From positions 12,632,501 through 12,696,500 of the forward strand of contig CM048847.1 in the NCBI GenBank assembly GCA_026545225.1: DNA of 64,000 nucleotides, read 5' to 3'. The notes below the pieces were generated by a model. That model searched no databases and was not told the DNA's origin. It saw only the letters and a program-made list of their open reading frames with translations. The DNA comes from Cornus controversa (lineage: Eukaryota; Streptophyta; Magnoliopsida; Cornales; Cornaceae). Positions 24,089 to 34,689 of the stretch are shown here, piece by piece (positions within the stretch are counted from its first letter, which is position 1; each line of letters begins with the position of its first letter). Position numbers and translations under genes: made by a program.

Positions 24089-25828
24089 TTACTCGAGTCC
24101 CGTCAAACCCAACAAGGGGATTGTGGGTTTGAATAGCTTTGCGAAACCCAATTGTTCAAAGGTTGACAGGGTCATCACATTGGCACTTGATCCTGTATCA
24201 ACAAGAATGCGCCGAACGAGGCACCCTGCTATTGTCAAAGTCAGGACCAACGGGTCTTCATGAGGTGTCTGCACTTTTAACATGTCCCATCGATGGAAAG
24301 TGATATCGGCAGATACACGTTCGTCCGAAAAATTACATATCGTCATTGCCTTTATTACCTTCGGTCTTCGCCCTCCCTTAATGGTGTGAACATCAGATTT
24401 CCATTGTTGGGCGTGTCCATGAATAGTATCAATGATTTTTGCTGGTGGCCCTTCATTTACTTTTCGTGTGGAACGAGGTGCAGTGTTCCGAGAAGCAGTA
24501 TTAGATAATACATAATCGGACAGTTCTCCTCTAGATATGAGGAGTTCTACCTGATTACGTAAATTCCGGCAATCATCTGTGGTGTGCCCCACATCCTTGT
24601 GGAAAGAGCAGTGTTTAGTTCTGTCTCTCAACTCAATTGGAGCTGTCAAAGGAGGAGGATTCCTGAAAATGCCCCGACCGACCGTTTCTTGGAACAAACG
24701 GCTCAACGTTACTTTTAGAGGGGTTTCTTTTCGGTTAACCCTGGGTCTTTTGTCGGGGGTAAAGTTTAGAGGAGTTGATCGATTTACGTTCGGTAAGTTC
24801 CCTAACGACCTGTTTCTTGGAGGGGCAACAGTGATGAGAGATGAGGGTTGACTCTGACGAGATTCGTCCTCTTCAATGGCAATATATCCTTGAGCTTTGC
24901 TGTTCAACATGCCCATATTCTTCGGGGGTTTTCTTAGCAATGCTCGATAGAACTCAGTGCCCTTGTTCATAGTTACTCGGAAGGCTTCTACTGCTGTAGA
25001 CTGATCACATCCGTCGATCAGAGATATTTCGAGATTAAACTGAGCAAGGAAAGCTTTTAACGGCTCCCCATTAACTTGTTTAAGGGTGAACAAAGAGGAC
25101 ATGGTCTTTTCGGGTCGCCTATTACCCACATATTGAGTGATGAATTGCTCACAAAGGGATTGAAAATTATCAATTGTTTTTGGGGGTCGCTGCTTGAACC
25201 ATATCAGTGCTGAACAGCAGAGAGTAGTTGAAAACATTCGACACATTAGATTATCATCATCGGTATTTAAAGCCATCCGTTGCTGAACATGGTAAATATG
25301 TTCGACGGGGTCAGTTCGTCCATCGAAACTGGTGAACGAAGGTATCTTGAACTTTGTAGGAATATTTGATTGCAATATATGATTTGCAAAAGGTGACTGC
25401 AGAACATTTCGTACCGCTTGTGCAGCCAAATCTGAGGGAGATTCGGTTTGGAAATCACGTCTGATCGTATCTATTTCTCTTCGAATTTGCTCATGTATTG
25501 TCTTCTGCTCCTCCGCTCGCACCGGGTCGGCCCCCAAACTCGGCTCAGCACGTACAGGATACCTTGTAGGCTCTTCATTGACCATATCCCTCTCAAAGCG
25601 TTTGTATGATCTTGCTCGGTGTTCTGTGTCTTCAGGCTGTTGATTGGAATGGTTAACAGGTTCTGATGGTACATGTCTATCTTCTTGTATTTCATCACGT
25701 AGTCGTGCATTTTCTTGCTGTAATATCTCTACTTGTCGTCTTAACGCATTATTACCGTCATGGTCTTCGTCCTCCCTAATTGGCAGGGAGTCATCAGTGT
25801 AAATGGCCGCTCGAGTGGACCCAACCAT
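24089..25828 (-). CDS. Tat element gag with start of aspartic protease
   Basis: An open frame of 579 codons starting MVGSTRAAIYTDDS, 55 bp from the primer-binding site. A Gag capsid-like region spans about residues 190-310 (NFQSLCEQFITQYVGNRRPE, LKAFLAQFNLEISLIDG). A basic linker and a cysteine/histidine motif CSFHKDVGHTTDDC follow near residue 410. Near residue 545 the retroviral-type protease site VDTGSSANVM appears. The frame then ends by a single-base shift: the protease continues in the next frame (GFDGTRVTPFGTTLLPIEA). Gag would assemble the virus-like particle in the cytoplasm. Confidence 0.85.
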   Translation of the reverse strand: MVGSTRAAIYTDDSLPIREDEDHDGNNALRRQVEILQQENARLRDEIQEDRHVPSEPVNHSNQQPEDTEHRARSYKRFERDMVNEEPTRYPVRAEPSLGADPVRAEEQKTIHEQIRREIDTIRRDFQTESPSDLAAQAVRNVLQSPFANHILQSNIPTKFKIPSFTSFDGRTDPVEHIYHVQQRMALNTDDDNLMCRMFSTTLCCSALIWFKQRPPKTIDNFQSLCEQFITQYVGNRRPEKTMSSLFTLKQVNGEPLKAFLAQFNLEISLIDGCDQSTAVEAFRVTMNKGTEFYRALLRKPPKNMGMLNSKAQGYIAIEEDESRQSQPSSLITVAPPRNRSLGNLPNVNRSTPLNFTPDKRPRVNRKETPLKVTLSRLFQETVGRGIFRNPPPLTAPIELRDRTKHCSFHKDVGHTTDDCRNLRNQVELLISRGELSDYVLSNTASRNTAPRSTRKVNEGPPAKIIDTIHGHAQQWKSDVHTIKGGRRPKVIKAMTICNFSDERVSADITFHRWDMLKVQTPHEDPLVLTLTIAGCLVRRILVDTGSSANVMTLSTFEQLGFAKLFKPTIPLLGLTGLE

Positions 25829-25880
25829 TATTCTCTGAATGGTATGCTTCGGTGATTACGTGGATCTTTTCGTCAAGATT

Positions 25881-25896
25881 CCCACAGACGGCGCCA
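25881..25896 (-). promoter_or_regulatory. Primer-binding site of the Tat element
   Basis: Three bases inside the 5' LTR the minus strand reads TGGCGCCGTCTGTGGG. TGGCGCCG is the usual opening of Athila/Tat primer-binding sites, where a host tRNA primes reverse transcription. The exact tRNA was not assigned. Confidence 0.7.
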
Positions 25897-25899
25897 AAG

Positions 25900-26474
25900 T
25901 GTAGGTGTCAGAAAATATAAACACTTAGAAAAATTATATAACAATATCCACTGTTGATAAACAAAGAACAAATGTAATAGATGGGGTAATCTCTTATTTT
26001 TATTTCATTCTCTCCGGAAAAACTCTCTCTTTACAATGGGGGTCTCTCTCCTTTTATACTACTTCCTTGAGCATGAGGTGGTATGATAATGATGACTTTG
26101 TCCTCCATTCTTATCCTCGGTTGTCTTTATCTTGATCCTTGATGAGTAGATCGTTCCAATCCCACAGAGCAAGAGGTGGTAGTTCGGGTGTTGTGTAAGA
26201 GCTTTATTTGTCCATGTGGTACGCCTAGGTTTGTTCTGCCTTTTCTACTCTGGCCCAGCACATCATTTGTATGGTTGGGTCTGATTTGGGCCTGTTCAGT
26301 CTTTTTTATCCTGGCCCAGCCCATCATTTGTATGGTTGGGTCTGATTTGGGCCTGTTCAGTCTTTTTTATCCTGGCCCAGCCCATCATTTGTATGGTTGG
26401 GTCTGACTTGGGCCGGTTCACTTCTTTTATTTCTTTTGGGCCGTTATTTTGGTCCACAGTTATTTTGGTCCACA
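25900..26474 (-). repeat. 5' LTR of the Tat element
   Basis: 575 bp. On the minus strand it begins TGTGGACC and ends ACACCTACA. Near its start ttattttggtccacag is duplicated, making it 16 bp longer than its partner. It carries a three-unit ~60 bp tandem repeat (26242-26420) around cccatcatttgtatggttgg. Identical units occur in the other LTR at 17423-17600. Confidence 0.88.
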
Positions 26475-27288
26475 CTCCTTTAACTTTAGATACAAAATTG
26501 ATCTAACAGAAATTCAATCATCACAATAAAATAACTCATTCACAATTAACCTAAAACCAAGTATAGCATGTACAGTTATAATTTCAAAGAAAATACAGTT
26601 AAGGAGTAAAATAATGCAACCACCAATTATATGAGCAAGCACACAACCACACCTTCAATATACTTAAATCTTCGAGGGAGTCTAAACCTAGCTCTAATCT
26701 CAATTTCTGGGTCTATTTTGTTCCTAAGAGCCCTATTTAATTATTCTGGAATTTTCTGAAATTTTTCGAGAATTTTAAAGATTTTTCAAAATTAAAAAAA
26801 ATAAAAATCTAGTTTTGAGGCACACTTTCCATAATACTTTAACCACAAGGGAATCTTATTTTGACTTGATATTTAAAAACAAAGTGCATTCTGTCATCAA
26901 AAGATCACCAAAATTTTTTGAAAATTTTCTAGAATTTTAAAAAATATTTTCCAAATAAAAGAAGATGGAAACCTAATTTTGAGGCATACTTTTAAAATCA
27001 ATTTAAGCACGAGAGAAACTCATTTCCACTTAAAATTTAAAACCCAACGTATTATATCCCTAAAAGGTTACCCAAATTTTTTTAGAATTTTTCAGAATTT
27101 AAAAATAATTTTTCCTATTTTTCTAAATTAAAATCAATTTGAAAAATAAATAAAAAACATATATTAAAATATTTCGGACTGGGCCCAAAGTGGGCCAGGC
27201 GAGTGGGACCCAACGGACCTTAAGTCGTCCCCGGCCGGCAAGGCACGTGCCCTCACATGCCGGTAGGGCACGTGGCCCCCTTTTTCTC

Positions 27289-27322
<34 letters not shown>

Positions 27323-27847
27323 CTTTCCTTTTCTTTTCTTCTTCTTCCTTCTTTCTTTCCTGCAACAGAACGTCAACAATGGTGCCGGAACTTTCCGGGC
27401 ACCGAATCGCATGTATGAATATACCATTGAACTCGTCTCGATCTAAGCTACGCATTGGTACCAAATTTACACCATTTCGCGGCCTAAATCAAAAACGCCC
27501 AATTTCAAGCTTTAAAAATCTAAAATTTCAAACTCAATTTCCTATCACTCTACCTAACGGCTTGAAACCAAATTTTCCAGGATTATCTAGGAAGCAAGAT
27601 CTACCTATTGATCGGAACAAAAACCCTCAAAAATGATGAATACAGTCAACTCAATTTCATGTTCATATATATATATATACACCCACCTATACAGTCATAT
27701 ATACATGTATATACATATGCAAAAATACCCTAAAGCAGTACCAAAACCCTAAAATTTTCATGTTTAATTCACAGAATTATTCTTAGCATGTAAAATTATT
27801 TAATTTCATAATTAAATGCATAAAAATTTTCAGCAACATCTATATAC

Positions 27848-27883
<36 letters not shown>

Positions 27884-28519
27884 TCTAGCAACATGTATAT
27901 ACAAATTATATATATATTATATATATATTATATATATAATCCAGCAACATGTTTATACAGATAATATATATGTCTACAAATTCAAAGGGAAAGAAAAGAG
28001 TTCGAACTTGCCTTTTTATGGACCAAAATTTGTTCCTACGAATTGCCCATTCTCTCCTTTCTCTTTTGCGTCTACACTCTTTCGGTCTCTGTGCGTAAAA
28101 ATGAACGACAGAAACCCTAACCTCTTTTTTTTTTCTTTTTTTTTTCTAGAAAACTAAATAAACTCCAAAATAATAAAAATAAGAATATAATAAAAAATAA
28201 ACCCTCACCCATCAAAATAAGTATACACCTAGCCCAACCATTACAGTCCAACTCAACCAAGATTCATCCCTAGCCCAAATCAAAATTAAAATAAAAGAAA
28301 AAATACAAAGACCCAGTCCAAATAAAATAAAATTAAATAAAGTAAACTATACCAAAATATTTAAAGCACTCCAATAAATTTAATCCAACCAATAAAGCAA
28401 TTTAAAGCACTCACAGAAATTTAATTCAACCAGTAAAACAAATAATAAAATAAATAAATAAATATAAAGCATTTAGATTAAAATTTAATGACCTCAAAAT
28501 TATGGGGTATTACAATTTG

Positions 28520-29806
28520 AATATAAAGATATTGTATCTCTGTAACAAGCAGCTCTAAAAGTTGTGGAAGTATCTTTTGATGTTGTTGTCTTTAATTCTG
28601 AAAATGTAATTTCTATTACATATTGTTGTTACTTTTAAAAAAAGGGTTGTGGTAGTTGTTTCTTTAATAGCTGTAGTGATGTTATGTACTTCATTATTTC
28701 ATTTGTAACTCACCTTGATACCTATACTAAAAAGACTTTGACTTGTGCTTTTGTTGTCCAGACTTTTGTCCAGGACCAAGCATAATCTCAAAATTGGCTG
28801 ATCAACTTTTTACTTCAAGTTATCCCTTGATGAGTGATGTGCTCACAACTCTAGCTAGTTACCTTGGGCAGGACCAAAAGGCAAGAGCAATGTCAAATCC
28901 CTCCACTCCTACATCATTGTCTCAAGTATAAAATGATAGGTTGATTGGAATTCATCATAGTGAAGTTGGTAAAATGAAAAGCCAGCAGAAAGTAGCAAAA
29001 TAGTAAACTGGATTCAAATTTAAAACACCTCAAAATGAAAGTAACTGTCTAGCATTACTTTTTTCAGCTTTACATTCCCTTGGTGTCTCTTTCAGGATAT
29101 GAATCTATAAACTTTTTTTTCTTTCCAAAAATTATTTAAATTGTGAGTAGCATTGATCCTTATGCAACGATAAATATGTGATACATAGAATGGTCACATT
29201 TCGTGTATACTCTTTACTCTTTATTTTATATGATCTTTATGTATCATGGTCTTTGTAGTACACAATGAAATAGAGAAACCTTGCAAATATACTTCAGCTT
29301 ATCTGAATGTGAAGGAAACTTTTTCAAAGATGCATGGGTAAAATGAACGTTACTGTTTCAAGCTCTCAAAGCTTTGCCTTGTTACCATCTTGCTTTAGCC
29401 ATTCATCTATGGTGCTCCAATTCAAATAACCAAAACATTTTGTTTAAATACAGTTCTTAAATACAGGCAGAAGCGATAGTTAAACTCCTTGGCCCCAAAA
29501 ACACAAAGGAAAAATAAAGTTAAATTATAGAGTATTTCTAGCCTGAACCGAGCTTGTGCATCAAATTTTCATCACTAATAAAGAATTGTTTTCGGTCACT
29601 TTAACCTTAAAACTTAATAGCCTAGTGATGATATACTAAATTTCAACCTTTAGTCATAACAAATTAATGTAATATAATCTCTCAGCACAATCTGTCATCT
29701 GTTTCCACCTCCATTCATATCTAATGGCATATGAAAATTTCCACCTCCAGTTCATGGATTCAATCATTAAGAGATCTATCTTTGATTGGTAACCAAACAC
29801 CACAGC
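28520..29806. other. MULE interior without recognisable gene
   Basis: Original MULE sequence between the solo LTR and the copia element. AT-rich; the longest open frame (28743-28931, 62 codons) shows no known motif. It could be part of a captured fragment or of the MULE leader. Confidence 0.4.
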
Positions 29807-32800
29807 TATCAGAATATAGATTAATTCAGTTATTAGAATCTATTTTAAATTCAAACTTCCTTGTATTCAGCAATTGGTTAAGTCTTCCTTAAGACTAGGA
29901 TTCTTCCTTGTATCTAGGAGTGAATTAGTTTTTCTTAACTCTATATGTACAACTCTCTTGATTAATGAAAATATGCAGCTTCATTACGATTGTATTACCA
30001 TCTATCATGGTATCAGAGTATCTCAATATTCTCCTCCACTAATTTTTTTCCTTCCACTTTTCTTCCTTATTATACAACCACAACATAACCACCCAAACCA
30101 ATTCCTCAGATACTGCCTCTCCCGCCAGCCCTCAACACCATAAGGTTCCTTTCATTACAATAAATATCTCAGCTCAAGCATCTCTCAAACTTACATCCAC
30201 AAGCTACATCTCTTGGAAACTTCAATTTGAAACTCTATTAATTGGATATGACCTCATTGGGTATATCAATGGATCTACACCTTGTCCTCCAAACACCATT
30301 ACTGCAAACAATATCACAGCAGCGAATCCTTCTCACAAACTCTATATTCGCTAGGATCAGATACCGCTCAATGCCATGATTGGCTCTCTCTCCCCTACCA
30401 TCATTCCCTTTATTGCCCGCGCAGGGACTGCTAAGGAAGCCTGGACCATACTTGCCAACACGTATGCCAAACCCTCTCGTGGCCGCATCAAATAGGTCAA
30501 AAACCAACTTAAAAACCCAACCAAAGGCACTCTGACCATAACTGAGTACCTACACTTTGTTAAAGCCTGTGTTGATGAACTGGCTATACTAGGTGCCCCA
30601 CTGGATCCTGAAGATCTCACAGACAAGATACTGGATGGCCTAGGAGATGACTACAAAGAACTTATCTGTGCGGTCCAAGCTCGTGACACATCCATTTCCT
30701 TTGATGAGATTTACGAAAAGTTTCTCTCCTTTGAAGCCTCTATATTAGCAACCAACAGTTCAGCAACCCCTCTGCCCATTATAGCCAATCCCAAACAAAA
30801 GACTAATCACACATGGCGTCCACCCAAAACCAACAACAATTGGCATCCTTCTCATTACTCACTTACTGGTAACCCAAATTGGCATCCTCCAGCTAACATA
30901 ACTGGCCATCCTCCACTGTTCTCAGACACACGCTCCCAATATCGCAACAATCGCCCTCCATCCCGCCCTTATCAAGGATTTTGCCAAATCTGTGGCATTC
31001 AATGACACACAGCTAAGAGACGTCCCTCCTTTCAGGTGATACCAATTCAGTCCTTCACTATTGCACCTACACCATCACATAATTCCACAGCTCCTTGGTA
31101 GCCCCGAGTTCACTTTACAACCAACACCATTACCACCAATCCAATATGGTTACTTGACAGCGACGCATCTCACTACATCAAAGTAGATTTAAGCAATCTG
31201 TCTCTTCACTCGCCTTACAATGGATCAGATGATGTTATGATTGGAGATGGTACATGTCTCTCCATCACACACACCGATTTTACACATCTTTCTTCTCCCA
31301 ACTCAACTTTCAAATTATCTGACGTACTCTGTGTACTAACTATGAAAAAAAATCTGATTTCCATTTCTCAGTTTTGCATCACTAACAATGCATCCATTTA
31401 ATTCTTACCCTTTTCATTTTCTATGAAGGATCTTCGCTCGGGGACAATTCTATTCCAGGGCAGTACTAAGGATGGAATGTATGAATACCTGGCTTCCACA
31501 GCTGTGTCTACCCCGATTCGAGCCTTCTCTACTACCAAAACAACATCCACCAACTGGCATCATCATTTAGGACATCCAGCTTCTCCCATTTTAAAGCATA
31601 TTCTATCTAGTTATCATTCAGAATCATCTTCATCTATGACAAAAGATTTCTCATGTAATGCATGCCTCTGTAATAAAATTCATAAGTTATCCCTTTCTAT
31701 TTCATCACTTGTGTCTACACATCCTCTTCAAATTATTTTTTCTGATGTTTGGACCTCTCTAGTTATGTCTTCCAATGGCTTTAAAAACTATGTCATCTTT
31801 GTTGATCACTTTACCAAATACATCTGGTTTTATCCCCTCAAATGAAAATCTGATGTTCAAGAAGTATTTCAACGCTATAAAACTATTGTTGAAAATTATT
31901 TTCACCACAAATCATCACTCTCTACTCTGACAATGGGGGAGAATATCTGGGCCTCAAATATTTCCTTTCTAAAGCTAGTTTCAATCATCTAACCACTCCG
32001 CCTCATACACCTAAACACAATGGCTACTCTGAATGTAGACACTGTCACATTGTCAAAACTGGACTCACCCTACTCTCACATGCCTCCCTCCCTTTAACCT
32101 TTTGGTCTCATGCATTCACTACTACTGTCTATTTAATTAATAGAATGCCTACCACTACTCTAGTCCATTTGAATTAATTTTCAAAACCACACCAAACTAT
32201 TCTAAACTAAAATTTTTTGGGTGCTTATGTTATCCATGGCTTCACCCTTATTCATCCCACAAACTAGAACCCAAGTCTAAACCCTGTGTCTTTCTTGGTT
32301 ACTCATTATCTTAGAGTGCCTATCTCTATTTTGAACCATTAATTTCTAAAACCTATGTCTCTCACCATGTTCAATTTGTAGAATCCATATTTCTTTACAC
32401 CACTCTCAACAATCAGCTACCCCGTCTCAACTCTACTACAGCAGTAACCTGGCTTCCACCAGTTCTCACAGTTTCTGTACCTCTTAAAGAACAGCAACAT
32501 TCTCACACTTTAGAAGTACATGCTCTAGACTTGCCTCCTGCTGCTGATACCTCTCCAACATAGTCATCATCATCCTTTTAAGCAGACTCTCCACCACAAC
32601 ACTCCCCTACCTCGCACTTAGCCTCTACACCACCTCCTCGCCATCCCATGACTACCCGAGCCAAAAACTATATCACCAAACCAATTCAAAAACTAAACCT
32701 TCACACTCACTTAGCCTCTTCACCTAGCCCAGAACCATCGTCAATTACCCAGGCTCTAAAAGACTTAAACTGGAAAAAAGCAATATCAGAAGAGTATGAT

Positions 32801-34492
32801 GCTCTTGTTCGTAATGGAACATGGGAACTTGTTTCTCCCACTAGTAGCACCAACCTTGTAGGTTGTAAATGGATATTTCACACCAAAAGGAATTCTGATG
32901 GTTCTATTGACAGGTTTAAAGCTCGTTTTGTCGCCAAAGGTTTTCATCAAAGATCAGGTGTGGATTATCTTAAAACATTCAATCCAGTCATCAAGCCAAC
33001 TACTGTCCAACTGGTGCTTAGTATTGTTGTCAGCAATGGTTGGTCCCTTCGCCAATTAGATGTCAACAACACCTTCCTTCAAGGCAATTTATTAGAAACG
33101 GTGTACATGACTCAACCCCCTAGCTTCGTTGACTCTGATAATCCCACTATGTGTGTAAACTTCACAAAGTTATTTACGGCCTCAAACAAGCTCCCCGGGC
33201 ATGGTATCATGAGTTGCACCAATTCTTTGTTGATTCTGGGTTTAAAAACTCCCATTCTGACACGTCCCTATTTGTTCTCAAAATTGGCACCAAATTGCTC
33301 TACCTCATGGTCTATGTTGATAATATTATATTAACTGGTAACAATGTAGATCTTGTATCCCAGTTTGTTGCTTGTCTAGCTCAGCATTTTTCTCTCAAGG
33401 ATCTGGGCACTCTCTCATATTTCCTTGGTGTTAAAGTTGTTCCTCATCGACATGGTGTCCTTCTTTTCCAACGGAGATATATAAAGGATCTACTTACTTG
33501 AACACATATACAAGAGGCTAAACCTGTACTTACTCCTTTACCAACCAACTCATCCTCCCTTACATTATCATCGGGATCACCTATCTCTGATCCAACTGAA
33601 TACAGAATAGTAGTAGGCGGTCCCTTCAATACTTGTCTCTCACTCGTCCGAAAATTTCCTTTGCTGTTAACAAACTGTCTCAAATTATGCATCAACTAAC
33701 AGATGAACATTGGAATCTTGTTAAAAGAATTTTGCATTACCTCTATGGTACCTTGAATGATGGCCTTCTTCTTCATCGCAACTCACCGTTATCCCTTCAT
33801 GCTTTCTCAGACTCAATTCATGCCTTTTCTGATGCTGACTGGGTAGGTAACAAAGATGACTACTCTTCCACTAGTGCTTACCTAGTTTTCCTTGGCAACA
33901 ATCTCATTTCCCGGAGCTCTAAGAAGCAAAAAATAGTAGCTCGTTTTTCTACCGAGGCTGAATATCGCTTAGTTGCTGCTACGGCTGTTGAACTATGCTG
34001 GGTTTGCTCTTTGCTCTTTGAACTTTGCATCAATTTGATCAAACCCCCAGTACTCTACTATGATAATGTAGGTGCAACACAGTTAAGTTCTTCATTCTCA
34101 AATGAAGCATGTGGTAGTTGATTATCACTTTTTTTGTGATCAAGTTCAATCTGGTGCTCTTCGAGTGTCTCATGTTTCCTTTGCTGCAGACCAGCTTGCT
34201 GATCTTCTTACCAAACCTCTACCTCGTTCCCAATTTCAGAATTTACGAGACAAGATTGGCCTCTTTGCACGTGGCCTATCTTGAGGGGGCCTATAAGAAT
34301 GTAGATTAATTCAGTTATTAGAATCTATTTTAAATTCAAACTTCCTTATATTCAGCAATTGGTTAAGTCTTCCTTTAGACTAGGATTCTTCCTTATATCT
34401 AGGAGAGAATTAGTTTTCCTTAACTCTATATGTACAACTCTCTTGATTAATGAAAATATGTAGCTTCATTATGATTGTATTACCATCTATCA
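29807..34492 (+). mobile_element. Ty1/copia retrotransposon, decayed, 4.7 kb
   Basis: Both LTRs are 201 bp (29807-30007 and 34292-34492), begin TATnAGAATnTAGATT and end ATCTATCA. The usual TG start is TA in both. Immediately after the first LTR is TGGTATCAGAG, the primer-binding site for initiator tRNA-Met. A polypurine tract gagggggcc precedes the second LTR. The flanks acagc and acaac match at four of five bases. The internal region encodes gag, protease, integrase, RT and RNase H in copia order. The gag style suggests the Ale/Retrofit group, tentatively. Confidence 0.85.
30145..34284 (+). pseudogene. Copia gag-pol, multiple stops and frameshifts
   Basis: Gag region from about 30145 (SWKLQFETLLIGYDLIGYI) with in-frame stops at about 30352 and 30493. 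The protease site reads LLDSDASHYI, where the catalytic motif D-S/T-G has G replaced by D. The pre-integrase motif WHHHLGHP and integrase zinc-finger cysteines CNACLCNK are at 31555-31675, followed by stops within the integrase core. RT starts near 32760 (WKKAISEEYDALVRNGTWEL), shifts frame near 33150 (IYGLKQAPRAWYHEL) and has YVDNIILTG in place of YVDD. RNase H (AFSDADWVGNKDD, FSTEAEYR) ends near 34284. Domain order is copia type. Confidence 0.85.
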
Positions 34493-34507
34493 ACAACAAC
34501 CATGAAA

Positions 34508-34508
<1 letters not shown>

Positions 34509-34556
<48 letters not shown>
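34509..34556. repeat. (TA)n microsatellite
   Basis: About 24 TA units immediately downstream of the copia element's right flank. Confidence 0.9.
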
Positions 34557-34559
<3 letters not shown>

Positions 34560-34689
34560 GGAATAAATGTTGTATTACCAAAACATTTCAAACATTATAG
34601 TGCTCCAATTCATACCTAAACATTCTATCCTACTGTACTAAAAACATATCAAAGAACATTAAAATTGCTTATTCTATGGTCATCTTCCA

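Larger units (their letters stand above)
17077..26474 (-). mobile_element. Tat-lineage Ty3/gypsy retrotransposon, 9.4 kb
   Basis: Two nearly identical LTRs (5' LTR 25900-26474, 3' LTR 17077-17635, read on the minus strand) flank gag-protease, pol and an antisense ORF region. The target-site duplication is ctcct at 17072-17076 and 26475-26479. The pol includes a second RNase H domain after RT-RNase H, a mark of the Tat lineage. The extra antisense ORF between pol and the 3' LTR also fits Tat-group elements. LTRs differ by only scattered substitutions and a 16 bp duplication, so insertion was recent, yet pol already carries a stop and frameshifts. Confidence 0.88.
16254..28514 (-). mobile_element. 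Long solo LTR (~2.86 kb) split by a Tat-lineage element
   Basis: On the minus strand it starts TGTAATACCCCATAATTTTG at 28514 and ends GGGAGGTATTTCA at 16254. The flanks 16249-16253 and 28515-28519 are both atttg, a 5 bp target-site duplication. Removing the Tat element (17077-26474 plus its 5 bp duplication) leaves 2858 bp, consistent with a long-LTR Ty3/gypsy family such as Tekay/Del, though that assignment is only by general appearance. The LTR contains a TC-rich run (27283-27360) and (TA)n tracts (27667-27685 and 27853-27945). Confidence 0.75.

Noticed and set aside
27164-27636. Lysine/glutamate-rich frames on the minus strand and a serine/phenylalanine frame on the plus strand
   Set aside because: Translation of a TTTTC-rich tract inside the solo LTR, not a gene.
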